NCBI RefSeq assembly: GCF_016428645.1
Contig: NZ_JAELXW010000020.1
Span: forward strand, 1 to 64,000
DNA from: Glycomyces salinus
Lineage (GTDB): Bacteria; Actinomycetota; Actinomycetes; Mycobacteriales; Micromonosporaceae
Direction: 5' to 3'
DNA: 64,000 bases
Shown: positions 17,415-25,916 of the stretch, piece after piece
Layout: every line of letters starts with the position of its first letter
Position numbering within the stretch: position 1 is the stretch's first letter
Position numbers and translations under genes: made by a program
Notes under the pieces: generated by a model
Seen by the model: the letters and a program-made list of their open reading frames with translations, nothing else
What the model was told of the DNA's origin: nothing
Database searches by the model: none

Positions 17415-17660
17415 ATGGCTGAACTGTCTCGTGACGAGATCCGCGAAGGTCTTGCGGACATTCTCGAAGAGGTCGCGGGCGTCAACCCCGACGACGTCGC
17501 CGACGGCAAGTCGTTCACCGAGGATCTTGACGTCGACTCGCTGGCCATGGTCGAGGTCGTCGTGGCCGCCGAGGAGAAGTTCGGTGTGAAGATCCCCGAC
17601 GACGAGGTCGCCAACCTGAAGACGGTCGGGGACGCCGTCTCCTACATCGAGAAGGGCTGA
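17415..17660 (+). CDS. acpP: acyl carrier protein (81 aa)
   Basis: The carrier for growing acyl chains. The phosphopantetheine attachment Ser is in DVDSLAMVE at about residue 42. The protein is acidic and helical like all ACPs (FTEDLDVDSL, PDDEVANLKTV). AGAGGAAA lies at good spacing before the ATG. It lies between fabH and fabF with gaps of 20 and 2 bases, so all four genes are co-transcribed. Confidence 0.97.
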   Translation: MAELSRDEIREGLADILEEVAGVNPDDVADGKSFTEDLDVDSLAMVEVVVAAEEKFGVKIPDDEVANLKTVGDAVSYIEKG

Positions 17661-17662
17661 CG

Positions 17663-18880
17663 TTGACTGAGGTAGTCGTCACCGGACTCGGCGCGACCAC
17701 ACCGCTCGGCGGGGACGTGGCGTCGACATGGGAAGGACTCGTGGCCGGGAGGTCGGGCGTCGTCGCTCTCACCGAGGAGTGGGCGCAGGAGCTTCCGTCG
17801 CGCATCGCGGCGCAGCTGGTCGTCGATCCCTCGGAGGTGCTGCCCAGGGTGCGGCTCCGCCGCCTCGACCGCTCCGAGCAGATCGCGCTCATCGCCTCGC
17901 AGCAGGCGTGGGACGACGCGGGGCTGAGCGACGACCTCGACAAGGAGCGGCTCGGGGTGGTGTTCGGCTCCGGTATCGGCGGTGCGCTGACGCTGCTGGA
18001 GCAGGACGACATCCTCGAGGAGAAGGGCCCGCGGCGGGTCTCGCCGTTCACCGTGCCCATGCTCATGCCCAACGGACCGGCGGCCGTGGTCGGACTGGAG
18101 TTCGGCGCCCAGGCCGGGGTGCACGCCCCGACCAGCGCCTGCGCCACCTCGGCGGAGGCGATCTCGTGGGCGGCCGACATGATCCGCGCCGGCCGTGCCG
18201 ACGTGGCCGTCGCCGGCGGCTCCGAAGCGGTCATCGGCGGCCTGCCGATGGCCGGGTTCGCCTCGATGAAGGCCATGTCCACCCGCAACGACGAGCCCGA
18301 GCGGGCCTCGCGTCCCTGGGACGCCGACCGCGACGGCTTCGTCATGGGCGAGGGCGCCGGGGCGCTGGTGCTGGAGCGCCGCGAGCACGCTGAGGCGCGC
18401 GGCGCCCGGATCTACGCGGTCGTGGCCGGTTCGGGTCTGACCTCGGACGGCTTCGACATCGTGCAGCCCGATCCGGAGTGCAACGGCGGCGGTCGCGCGA
18501 TGCGCGCGGCCATCCGCCAGGCCGGGATCGACCGGAAGGACGTCGGACACGTCAACGCCCACGCCACCTCGACTCCGGTCGGCGACATGGCGGAGATCAA
18601 GGGCGTCAAGCGGGAGATCGGCGAGCACCCGGTGCTCACCGGGACCAAGTCGATGACCGGGCACCTGCTCGGCGGGGCCGGCGCGGTCGAGTCGATCGCG
18701 ACGATCATGGCCCTGGTCGAGGGCGTGATCCCTCCGACGATCAACCTGGAGAACCCGGACCCCGAGCTCGACCTGGACGTGGCCGCGAACGAGGCCCGCA
18801 AGGTCGACCTGGTCGCCGCCATGAACACCGGCTTCGGCTTCGGCGGGCACAACGCCGCCATCTTGTTCACCAAGCCGTAG
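17663..18880 (+). CDS. fabF: beta-ketoacyl-ACP synthase II (405 aa)
   Basis: The elongating condensing enzyme of type II fatty-acid synthesis. The Cys nucleophile is in TSACATSAEA (about residue 160). The His residues are in NAHATSTPVGD and KSMTGHLLGGAGA, and the Gly-rich end is GFGFGGHNA. The start is TTG at 17663, two bases after the acpP stop, and translation probably continues from acpP. The 405-residue length is typical. A GC-rich hairpin follows and closes the operon. Confidence 0.96.
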   Translation: MTEVVVTGLGATTPLGGDVASTWEGLVAGRSGVVALTEEWAQELPSRIAAQLVVDPSEVLPRVRLRRLDRSEQIALIASQQAWDDAGLSDDLDKERLGVVFGSGIGGALTLLEQDDILEEKGPRRVSPFTVPMLMPNGPAAVVGLEFGAQAGVHAPTSACATSAEAISWAADMIRAGRADVAVAGGSEAVIGGLPMAGFASMKAMSTRNDEPERASRPWDADRDGFVMGEGAGALVLERREHAEARGARIYAVVAGSGLTSDGFDIVQPDPECNGGGRAMRAAIRQAGIDRKDVGHVNAHATSTPVGDMAEIKGVKREIGEHPVLTGTKSMTGHLLGGAGAVESIATIMALVEGVIPPTINLENPDPELDLDVAANEARKVDLVAAMNTGFGFGGHNAAILFTKP

Positions 18881-18928
18881 GCGGAGTGAACCTGAAGTAG
18901 AGCACCGAGCCGTAGGTTCCCTTTTTTC

Positions 18929-18956
18929 GGGCCCCATCGCGAAAGCGGTGGGGCCC
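18929..18956. terminator. hairpin after the fab operon
   Basis: GGGCCCCATCGC pairs with GCGGTGGGGCCC (one G-T pair) around a GAAA loop, 48 bases after the fabF stop. A T6 run lies on its 5' side, so on the minus strand it would be followed by A residues. I treat it as a plus-strand terminator without a T-run. Confidence 0.7.
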
Positions 18957-19097
18957 TTGGCGTCCCTGCGGTCGCCGTCCTCGCTCTCGGAGCTCGGCCG
19001 CTCCGGGCATGCCACCGCCGCGACGGGACTCCGGTGCGGTCCGCGAAACCTTAGACTGGGGGGCAGGAAACCCTTACACCGCATTTTGGAGCCGATC

Positions 19098-20315
19098 ATG
19101 GCCACCGCATCCGGGCCGACGGCGGAAGCCGCCGCGCCCACTCCCCCGACCTCCATATCCAAATCGGAGCGCTCGCTGGCGCCCGACATCGCGCGCGGCG
19201 CGATGCTGCTGTTCATCGCCCTCGCCAACGTCCCGATCTACCTGCACGGCCGTTCGCTCGACGACCACAACCACATCGCCGACTCCAGCACGGCCGACAC
19301 GATCGCCCTGTTCATCGAGCAGCTGTTCATCGCCGAACGCTCCCGGCCGATGTTCGCGATCCTCTACGGTTTCGGCATCGCCGTGATGGCCTCGCGCATG
19401 TTCTCGCGCGGCATGGAGGCCAAGGGCGTCCGCAAGATCCTCCGCCGCCGCTCCTGGTGGCTGATCGCGTTCGGCTTCGTCCACGCCACGCTCCTGTTCT
19501 TCGGCGACATCCTCGCCCCCTACGGCGCGACCGGGCTGATCGCGCTGGGCTTCGTCCACCTGTCGAACCGCGCGCTGCGCCGCTGGCTGTGGGGCAGCGC
19601 CATCTACTTCGCGGTCGTCGGCACTCCGCTGTTCTCGATCATGCTCACCAGCGCCGGGTCCGAGCCTCCCGGCGTCGAGGGACTACCGCCCTATGTGGAT
19701 CAATTGGTGACCGGGTCGATCGCCTCGGTGGCGGTCGTGTTCATCTCGGTCCTGACGGCGTGGTTCATTCCGCTCGTGATCGTGGGCATGATGATCCAGC
19801 GCGCCGGGTGGATCGACCACCCCGAGGAGCACCTGCTGCGGCTCAAGCGCGTCTTCGTCTCCGGGATGGCCGTCAACGTCGCCAGCTCCCTGCCGATCTC
19901 GTTGATCGCCCTCGGCGCCTGGGACGCCTCACCGAGCATGCACTCGGTCTCCTACGGGGTGACGATGCTCGGCGGCATGTACGCCGGGCTCGGCTACATC
20001 TGCGGGTTCGCGCTGCTGGCCCACCGCTGGCGCTCGCGCGGGCGGCGCGGCGTGCCCGGCGCGCTCGCGGCGGTCGGCGAGCGCTCGCTGACCTGCTACC
20101 TGACGCAGTCGATCATCATGGCCCCGCTGCTGTCGGCCTGGGCCTTCGGGCTCGGCGACGGCATGGGCTACCTGGCCGCCTTCGTGGTCGCCATGGGCAC
20201 CTGGGCGACGACGATCCTGATCGCGGTCCTGCTCGACAGGGCAGGCAGGCGCGGACCGTTCGAGGTGCTGCTGCGGCGGCTGACCTACGGCAAGGGGCGT
20301 CCCGCGCGGACGTGA
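19098..20315 (+). CDS. DUF418 (YeiB-like) polytopic membrane protein (405 aa)
   Basis: An integral membrane protein with about ten hydrophobic helices. The DUF418 family is recognised by the N-terminal SERSLAPDIARGAMLLFIALAN region, the RPMFAILYGFGIAVMASR motif, and near the end GERSLTCYLTQSIIMAPLLSAW. The family is related to acyltransferase-3-like membrane proteins, but no reaction is established. I start at the ATG at 19098, with TTTTGGAG upstream; the frame is open earlier but has no site. TTAGACT about 45 bases upstream could be a -10. The following gene starts 12 bases later, so the two may be co-transcribed. Confidence 0.85.
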   Translation: MATASGPTAEAAAPTPPTSISKSERSLAPDIARGAMLLFIALANVPIYLHGRSLDDHNHIADSSTADTIALFIEQLFIAERSRPMFAILYGFGIAVMASRMFSRGMEAKGVRKILRRRSWWLIAFGFVHATLLFFGDILAPYGATGLIALGFVHLSNRALRRWLWGSAIYFAVVGTPLFSIMLTSAGSEPPGVEGLPPYVDQLVTGSIASVAVVFISVLTAWFIPLVIVGMMIQRAGWIDHPEEHLLRLKRVFVSGMAVNVASSLPISLIALGAWDASPSMHSVSYGVTMLGGMYAGLGYICGFALLAHRWRSRGRRGVPGALAAVGERSLTCYLTQSIIMAPLLSAWAFGLGDGMGYLAAFVVAMGTWATTILIAVLLDRAGRRGPFEVLLRRLTYGKGRPART

Positions 20316-20327
20316 GAGAATGCTCGG

Positions 20328-20864
20328 GTGCATGTGAGGCAGGCACCCTTCCGGCTGTACCGATCGGCCGTGTTCGCGGCCGTGACGGTGTCGGCCTCGG
20401 CCCTGCTGCACATCTGGGGCGGCGGGGCCGTCCCGCGCCCGGCTCCCTTCGCCGGTGCGCTGATCCTGGCCTTCGTGCTCGCGTTCGCGGTGGGCGGCCG
20501 CGAGCACGGCTTCGGCTCACTGGCACCGCTGTGCCTGGCGATCCAGGTGGGCATGCACGTCTTCTTCCAGTCCGGGGCGGTCACCGGCGAGCTCCATGAC
20601 CACGGCTCGGGCGTGGCGATGCTCTCGGCCCACCTGATCGCGGGGCTGACGCAGGCGGCCTGGCTGGCGCGCGGCGAGGCCGCGCTGGCGGCCCTGCTGG
20701 ACCTGCTGACACTGTTCTTCGCGCGGGTGCTGCGGCTCCGCCAGTCTCGCACGCTCGTGGTCGTCCGTCCGCGGACGGCGCCGCCCGGACCGGCGCCCCT
20801 GCGGCGCCTGGAGTGGGTCGCGGTCGCGATCCCGCGCCGCGGTCCACCCGTTCCCGCTCTCTGA
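20328..20864 (+). CDS. small polytopic membrane protein (178 aa)
   Basis: I do not recognise a family with certainty. It has about four membrane helices: AVFAAVTVSASALLHI, FAGALILAFVLAFAVG, LAPLCLAIQVGMHVFF and LSAHLIAGLTQAAWLA. A fifth hydrophobic stretch follows in LLDLLTLFFARVL, then a basic Pro/Arg-rich tail. His residues in LLHIWGG, GMHVFF and GELHDHG could bind metal or heme. The start is GTG at 20328. The PepSY-DyP gene follows 76 bases later on the same strand. Similar small membrane proteins occur beside PepSY and copper or heme genes in actinomycetes, so a linked metal role is plausible but inferred. Confidence 0.6.
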   Translation: MHVRQAPFRLYRSAVFAAVTVSASALLHIWGGGAVPRPAPFAGALILAFVLAFAVGGREHGFGSLAPLCLAIQVGMHVFFQSGAVTGELHDHGSGVAMLSAHLIAGLTQAAWLARGEAALAALLDLLTLFFARVLRLRQSRTLVVVRPRTAPPGPAPLRRLEWVAVAIPRRGPPVPAL

Positions 20865-20940
20865 ACCCCCGTCAGTCCCCTCGGCGCTTCGGCGCCGCTT
20901 CGTCATGCCCGAGCACCTCGGGCACCTCAGAGAGTGAGCC

Positions 20941-23631
20941 ATGTCCAACACCAGAGTTCCGGCTGCCCTGCGGCAGCTGCTGCTCCGGCTGCATTTCTAC
21001 GCCGGAGTGTTCATATCCCCGTTCCTTGTCATAGCGGCCCTCACCGGGCTGCTGTACGCCTCCGCATACGCCGTCGAGGACGTCCTCTACGACGACCTGC
21101 GCACCGTCGCCGGCTCCGGCGGCGAACCGGTGCCGCTGGCCGACCAGGTGCGCGCCGCCGCCGAGGCCCACCCCGAATGGGCCGTCACCGGCGTGCGGCC
21201 CGGCCACGAGCCCGACGACTCCACCGGCGTCCTGATGGACGACGGCGTCGCCCGCGAGACCGGCGCGGTCGCCATCGTCTACGTCGACCCCTACACCGGC
21301 GAGGTGCAAGGGGACTCGACCACCTACGGCAGCTCCCAGGCGGGACCGTTCCGCGAGTGGGTCGCCACCTTCCACCGGACCCTCCACCTCGGGGACCTCG
21401 GGCGCAACTACAGCGAACTGGCCGCGAGCTGGCTGTGGGTCATCGTCGGGGCCGGGCTGGTCCTGTGGCTGTGGCGCAAGCGCCGCCAGAGCGAACTTAC
21501 GGCTCGCAAGCGTCGCCGAGGGGGCAGGCTCCTGTGGCCCCGGCGGGGCGCGAGCGGCCGCACGAAGTCGCTGTCCTGGCACGGGCCGATCGGCCTGTGG
21601 CTGGCGGTGCTGCTGCTGTTCCTGTCGGCCACCGGCCTGACCTGGTCGCGCTTCGCCGGTGAGCACATCGGCGAGCTGCGGCAGCAGCTGTCGTGGACGA
21701 CGCCGTCGCTGGAGGCCGCAGGCGGCGGAGAGCACGCCGCCCACGGCGGCCACGACCACGCCCACAACGAGGCCGGGATGCTCCCGGTCGACTCCCTCGA
21801 CACGGTGTACGAGACCGCTCGCGACGCCGGCCTGGAGGGCCCGCTGGAGCTGACGCTGCCGACCGGCGAGAGCGGCGAGTTCGTCGCGTCCGAGACCCAG
21901 CGGTCCTATCCGGTGCAGCAGGACAAGATCGCCGTCACCGTCGACGAGACCGGGGCCGCGCAGGTCACCGAGGAGCTCCGCTTCGCCGACTGGCCGTTCA
22001 TGGCCCAGGCGACCAGCGTCGCCATCGCCCTGCACATGGGTCTGCTGTTCGGTCCGGCCAACCAGATCTTCCTGGCGGCGGCGATGTCGGCGTTCCTGAC
22101 CCTGATCTTCCTGGGCTACCGCATGTGGTGGCAGCGCCGCACCACCGACTCGATGCTCGGCAGGCCCTACCCGCCAGGGGCGCTGCGCTCGCTGCCGTGG
22201 TGGATGGTCGCCGCCGCCGTCCCGGCGGTCGCGCTCGTCGGCTGGTTCCTGCCACTGTTCGGCATCCCGCTGCTGGCCTTCCTGATCGCCGACGTGCTCA
22301 TCGGCCTGTGGCGGCGCCGCCGACCCGAGCCCGACCGGGAACCGAGCGAGGGCGTCACGCGCCGCACCGCGCTGGGAGCGGCCACGGCCACCGCCGCGGT
22401 CGCCGGGGGCTTCGGATACAGCCTCGACTCGAACCACGAGCACGAGGACGCCGACGGCGCCCACGACCACGCCGCCGGGGGCGGGGCCGAGCCGTTCTTC
22501 GGCGAACGCCAGAGCGGCATCGCCACTCCGGCGCAGGCCCACGCGATGTTCGTCGCCTTCGACCTCGCCGGAGACTCCTCCCCGGACACGCTCAAGAGTC
22601 TGCTCCAGCAGTGGTCGGCGGTCGCAGACGCGCTCATGCGCGGCGAGGCCCCGCCGCCGACCGCCTACGACACCGAGGAGCACTTCGACGCCGAGGCCGT
22701 GGCGGCCGGGCTCGACCCGGCGCGGCTGACGGTCACGTTCGGGCTGGGTCCGAGCGCGTTCACCAAGACCGGGCTGGAGTCGGCGCAGCCGACGCGGCTG
22801 GTCGAGCTCCCCGAGTTCGACGGCGACCGGCTCAACCCGGCCTGGTCCGGCGGGGACCTGATCATCCAGGTCTGCGGCGACGACCTCCAGGTCGTCTCCA
22901 ACGCGTTCCTGGAGCTGCGCAAGCGCGCGGTCGGCCTGGCCACGCTGCGGTGGATGCAGCAGGGCTTCATCTCGACCCCCGCCGACGGCGGCACGCCCCG
23001 CAACCTCATGGGCTTCAAGGACGGCACGCTCAACCCCGAGCTCGGCGGCGTCGAGTTCGACGAGCGGGTCTGGGCGGGAGACTCAGAGCCCGACTGGTTC
23101 TCCGGCGGCACCTTCCTGGTGTTCCGGAAGATCCGGATGCGGCTGCCGAACTGGTCGATGGCCACCGCCGAGGAGCAGAACCTGACCATCGGCAAGGACC
23201 GCGACACCGGGGCGCCGCTGAGCGGCGGCGGCGAGTTCGCCCACCCGGACTTCGAGGCGGACGACGGCAGCGGGCTCCCGGCGGTCCCGCCGGACTCGCA
23301 TCTGGCGCTGACGCACATGGCGAAGATGTTCCGGCGCGGATACAACTACGACTACGGGTATCTGACCCAGGGGGACGTCTCCTCGGACGCGGTCGAGCAC
23401 GAGCATGCGCCGGGCACGCCCGACGACGATCACGCCGAGCATCCCTATGACGCGGGGCTGCTGTTCGCGTCCTTCCAGGCCGATCCGCAGGTCTTCATCG
23501 ACACGCAGGAGAAGATGGCCGGCGGGGACCGCCTGATGGAGTTCATCGTCGCCGAGGGGAGCGGGATCTACGCGGTCCCGCCCGGCGCGTCCGAGGGCGG
23601 CTTCGTGGGCGAGGGCCTGTTCACCGAGTGA
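20941..23631 (+). CDS. PepSY-TM domain fused to a DyP-type heme peroxidase (896 aa)
   Basis: Residues 1-440 form a PepSY-associated membrane domain: LHFYAGVFISPFLVIAALTG, VATFHRTLHLGDLGRNYSEL with paired His, and later helices around 220-235, 355-390 and 415-440. After an RR-containing hydrophobic segment near 471 (VTRRTALGAATATAAVAGG), residues about 505-890 are a DyP peroxidase. The distal Asp is in GFKDGT near 690 and the proximal His in LTHMAKMFRRGYNYDYG near 790. Three His-rich stretches (HGGHDHAHNE, HEHEDADGAHDH, HEHAPG) may bind metal. DyPs are normally separate Tat-exported proteins; here the Tat-like segment is internal and probably a membrane anchor. A role in outer-face heme or metal redox is inferred. 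Confidence 0.85.
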   Translation: MSNTRVPAALRQLLLRLHFYAGVFISPFLVIAALTGLLYASAYAVEDVLYDDLRTVAGSGGEPVPLADQVRAAAEAHPEWAVTGVRPGHEPDDSTGVLMDDGVARETGAVAIVYVDPYTGEVQGDSTTYGSSQAGPFREWVATFHRTLHLGDLGRNYSELAASWLWVIVGAGLVLWLWRKRRQSELTARKRRRGGRLLWPRRGASGRTKSLSWHGPIGLWLAVLLLFLSATGLTWSRFAGEHIGELRQQLSWTTPSLEAAGGGEHAAHGGHDHAHNEAGMLPVDSLDTVYETARDAGLEGPLELTLPTGESGEFVASETQRSYPVQQDKIAVTVDETGAAQVTEELRFADWPFMAQATSVAIALHMGLLFGPANQIFLAAAMSAFLTLIFLGYRMWWQRRTTDSMLGRPYPPGALRSLPWWMVAAAVPAVALVGWFLPLFGIPLLAFLIADVLIGLWRRRRPEPDREPSEGVTRRTALGAATATAAVAGGFGYSLDSNHEHEDADGAHDHAAGGGAEPFFGERQSGIATPAQAHAMFVAFDLAGDSSPDTLKSLLQQWSAVADALMRGEAPPPTAYDTEEHFDAEAVAAGLDPARLTVTFGLGPSAFTKTGLESAQPTRLVELPEFDGDRLNPAWSGGDLIIQVCGDDLQVVSNAFLELRKRAVGLATLRWMQQGFISTPADGGTPRNLMGFKDGTLNPELGGVEFDERVWAGDSEPDWFSGGTFLVFRKIRMRLPNWSMATAEEQNLTIGKDRDTGAPLSGGGEFAHPDFEADDGSGLPAVPPDSHLALTHMAKMFRRGYNYDYGYLTQGDVSSDAVEHEHAPGTPDDDHAEHPYDAGLLFASFQADPQVFIDTQEKMAGGDRLMEFIVAEGSGIYAVPPGASEGGFVGEGLFTE
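21496..21520 (+). repeat. dispersed short repeat, copy 2 (inside the fusion gene)
   Basis: Contains TTACGGCTCGCAAGCGTCGC, the clearest copy of the family also found at 7943-7967 and 25828-25851. It lies in frame within the PepSY-DyP gene, where it encodes a basic LTARKRRRG linker on the cytoplasmic side of a helix. Confidence 0.55.
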
Positions 23632-23733
23632 CGGTCCGGGCCGTTCCCTGCCCGCGCGGGGGCGGCCCCCTCCCGAACCAGGCGGCCGCCTGCTGCGGAG
23701 TGGCGCTGAGCTGCCCGTACCAGAGGCAGAAGG

Positions 23734-23905
23734 TCAGGACCGCCCCGATCTTGCGGGCGTTGTCGCGGCGGCGGTCTGGGCGGCCACGTCGATCTCCTGT
23801 GCCGCTCCGGGGTCGGTGAAGTGCGCGGTGAAGGTGAGGATGTTCGGGTTGACCTCCCGGGCCAGGGCGACCACGGCGGTCGAGTCGATGCCGCGGTCCT
23901 GCCGG
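23734..23905 (-). pseudogene. remnant of an asparagine synthase (AsnB-like)
   Basis: On the minus strand, GIDSTAVVALAREVNPNI followed by LTFTAHFTDPGAAQEIDVA matches the ATP-pyrophosphatase loop region of asparagine synthases (usual form SGGxDSTAxxAL, then TFTxGF and EIDVA). There is no start and no preceding glutaminase domain. The frame ends after about 50 residues. A second frame further on reads ARKIGAVLTFCLWYG, which resembles the usual C-terminal end. So this looks like a gene that lost most of its length by internal deletion and frameshift. It fills most of the 311-base gap between the PepSY-DyP gene and purC. Confidence 0.5.
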
Positions 23906-23942
23906 TCGCCGGTGCGCACCTGGCCATCGCTGCCGGCGGCGG

Positions 23943-24800
23943 TCACCAGCGCCGCCCGGTGAGGCGCTCGTACGCCTCGACGTATTTGGCGCGGGTGGCC
24001 TCGACGACCTCGGCGGGGATCTCGGGGGCGGGCCCGGCGTCGGGCTTCCAGCCGGTCGAGGAGGCCCAGTCGCGCACGAACTGCTTGTCGAACGACGGCG
24101 GCGGACGGCCGGGCTCCCACTTCGCGGCGTCCCAGAACCGCGAGGAGTCGGAGGTGAGGACCTCGTCGGCTAGGCGGAGGGTCCCCTCGGCGTCGGTTCC
24201 GAACTCGAGCTTGGTGTCGGCGATGATGATGCCGCACTCGGCGGCGATCTCGGCGCCGCGCCGGTAGACGGCCAGGGTCAGCTCGCGCACCCGCTCGGCG
24301 GTCTCGGCCCCGAGGTCGGCGGCCACGTGGTCGAAGCTGACGGCCTCGTCGTGCTCGCCGACCGGGGCCTTGGTGGTGGGGGTGTAGATCGGCTCGGGCA
24401 GCCGCGAGCCGTCGACCAGGCCGGGCGGGAGCGCGATGCCGCAGACGGCGCCGGTCGCGTTGTAGTCGGCAAGGCCCGAGCCGGTGAGGTAGCCGCGGGC
24501 GATGGACTCGACCTTGAGCATGTCCAGGCGCATGACCCGCACCGCGCGCCCGGCGAACTCGGCCGGCACGTCCTCAGTAGAGACGATCTGGTTGGGCACC
24601 AGGTCGGCCAGCCGCTCGAACCACCACGCGCTCAACGCCGTCAGCAGTGCGCCCTTGTCGGGGATCTCGGTGGGGAGGACGACGTCGTAGACGCTCACCC
24701 GGTTGGAGGCGACGAGGATCAAGTCGTCGCCGTCGGCGTACAGGTCGCGGACCTTGCCTTGGTAGATCAATTCCACCGTGTCATTACAGCAGCCGGGCAT
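23943..24800 (-). CDS. purC: SAICAR synthase (285 aa)
   Basis: Phosphoribosylaminoimidazole-succinocarboxamide synthase joins aspartate to CAIR in purine synthesis, using ATP. Family motifs are YQGKVRDLY at the start, [19 protein letters not shown] in the middle and [10 protein letters not shown], then [10 protein letters not shown] near the end. The length is normal. The ATG at 24800 gives ten residues before VELIYQGK; a GTG at that Val is an alternative start and cannot be excluded. It is divergent from lipA with 80 bases between the starts. Confidence 0.95.
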   Translation of the reverse strand: MPGCCNDTVELIYQGKVRDLYADGDDLILVASNRVSVYDVVLPTEIPDKGALLTALSAWWFERLADLVPNQIVSTEDVPAEFAGRAVRVMRLDMLKVESIARGYLTGSGLADYNATGAVCGIALPPGLVDGSRLPEPIYTPTTKAPVGEHDEAVSFDHVAADLGAETAERVRELTLAVYRRGAEIAAECGIIIADTKLEFGTDAEGTLRLADEVLTSDSSRFWDAAKWEPGRPPPSFDKQFVRDWASSTGWKPDAGPAPEIPAEVVEATRAKYVEAYERLTGRRW

Positions 24801-24867
24801 TCATCCCACAACTCGTTCGCGGCGCCGCTGTGCCCAGCGACACCTGCCGCCGCCCGGACCCGCGGCG

Positions 24868-24873
24868 TACCCT
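24868..24873 (+). promoter_or_regulatory. -10 element giving a probable leaderless lipA mRNA
   Basis: TACCCT ends seven bases before the GTG start of lipA, where transcription would be expected to begin. No ribosome-binding site precedes that GTG, so a leaderless transcript is the likely explanation. A clear -35 was not found. Confidence 0.4.
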
Positions 24874-24880
24874 AGGCACC

Positions 24881-25870
24881 GTGACTTCCGAACAGCCCAA
24901 GGAACGCCGCATGCTGCGCCTGGAGGCGCGCAACGCCGAGACTCCGATCGAGAAGAAACCCTCTTGGATCAAGGTCAAGGCGAAGACCGGCCCGGAGTAC
25001 ACCGAACTGCGGAGCCTGGTCAAGAGCGAGGGACTCCACACGGTCTGCCAGGAGGCGGGCTGTCCCAACATCTACGAGTGCTGGGAGGACCGGGAGGCCA
25101 CGTTCCTCATCGGCGGCTCCCAGTGCACCCGCCGCTGCGACTTCTGCCAGATCGACACCGGCAAGCCCAGTCCGCTGGACCGGGCCGAGCCGATGAAGGT
25201 CGCCGACTCGGTGAAGACGATGGGCCTGAAGTACGCCACGGTCACCGGCGTCGCCCGCGACGACCTCGAGGACGGCGGGGCCTGGCTCTACGCCGAGACC
25301 GTGCGGCAGATCCACGCGGCCGTCCCCGGCTGCGGGGTCGAGCTGCTCATCCCCGACTTCAACGCCGAGCCAGACCAGCTCGCCGAGGTCTTCTCCTCGC
25401 GCCCCGAGGTGCTGGCCCACAACGTCGAGACCGTGCCGCGCATCTTCAAGCGGATCCGCCCCGCCTTCACCTACGAGCGCTCGCTCGGGGTCATCACCAG
25501 CGCCCGCGAGGACGGCCTGGTCACCAAGTCGAACCTGATCCTCGGCATGGGCGAGACCCGCGAGGAGATCTCGCAGGCCCTGCGCGACCTGTATGAGGCC
25601 GGGTGCGAGCTGATCACCATCACCCAGTACCTGCGCCCGACCAAGCGGCACCACCCGGTCGACCGGTGGGTCAAGCCCGAGGAGTTCGTGGAGCTGAGCG
25701 CCGAGGCCGAGGAGATCGGCTTCGCCGGGGTCATGAGCGGCCCGCTGGTCCGCTCCTCCTACCGGGCCGGACGCCTCTACCAGCAGGCGGTCGAGGCCCG
25801 GTCCCAAGCCGCCTCGGCTCGGCAGATTTACGCCTCGCAAACTTCGGCGAGCGGGCTTGCGAGCCGTTGA
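24881..25870 (+). CDS. lipA: lipoyl synthase (329 aa)
   Basis: A radical-SAM enzyme that inserts two sulfurs into octanoyl groups on E2 and H proteins, supporting the pyruvate dehydrogenase coded by aceE in this window. The radical-SAM cluster is CTRRCDFC. The auxiliary cluster Cys are in [12 protein letters not shown], and the auxiliary Ser is in RSSYRAG near the C-terminus. The start is GTG at 24881, probably leaderless. About 22 residues after the conserved C-terminal region ([18 protein letters not shown] and on) are encoded by the dispersed repeat at 25828 and look like an acquired tail. lipB, often adjacent, is not here. Confidence 0.95.
   Translation: MTSEQPKERRMLRLEARNAETPIEKKPSWIKVKAKTGPEYTELRSLVKSEGLHTVCQEAGCPNIYECWEDREATFLIGGSQCTRRCDFCQIDTGKPSPLDRAEPMKVADSVKTMGLKYATVTGVARDDLEDGGAWLYAETVRQIHAAVPGCGVELLIPDFNAEPDQLAEVFSSRPEVLAHNVETVPRIFKRIRPAFTYERSLGVITSAREDGLVTKSNLILGMGETREEISQALRDLYEAGCELITITQYLRPTKRHHPVDRWVKPEEFVELSAEAEEIGFAGVMSGPLVRSSYRAGRLYQQAVEARSQAASARQIYASQTSASGLASR
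25828..25867. repeat. dispersed short repeat, copy 3, with inverted half
   Basis: TTACGCCTCGCAAACTTCGG with its continuation matches copy 2 at 20 of 24 positions. It is followed by CTTGCGAGCCGTT, the reverse complement of the other end of the same unit. It overlaps the last codons of lipA and its stop. Confidence 0.5.
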
Positions 25871-25916
25871 TCGGCCCATCTCTCGAACCCGCGGGTCGCA
25901 CACTAGAATTGAGCAC

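Noticed and set aside
23568-23927. 119-residue minus-strand ORF after the PepSY-DyP gene
   Set aside because: It is a Pro/Arg-rich shifted frame over the asparagine-synthase remnant and part of the fusion gene.
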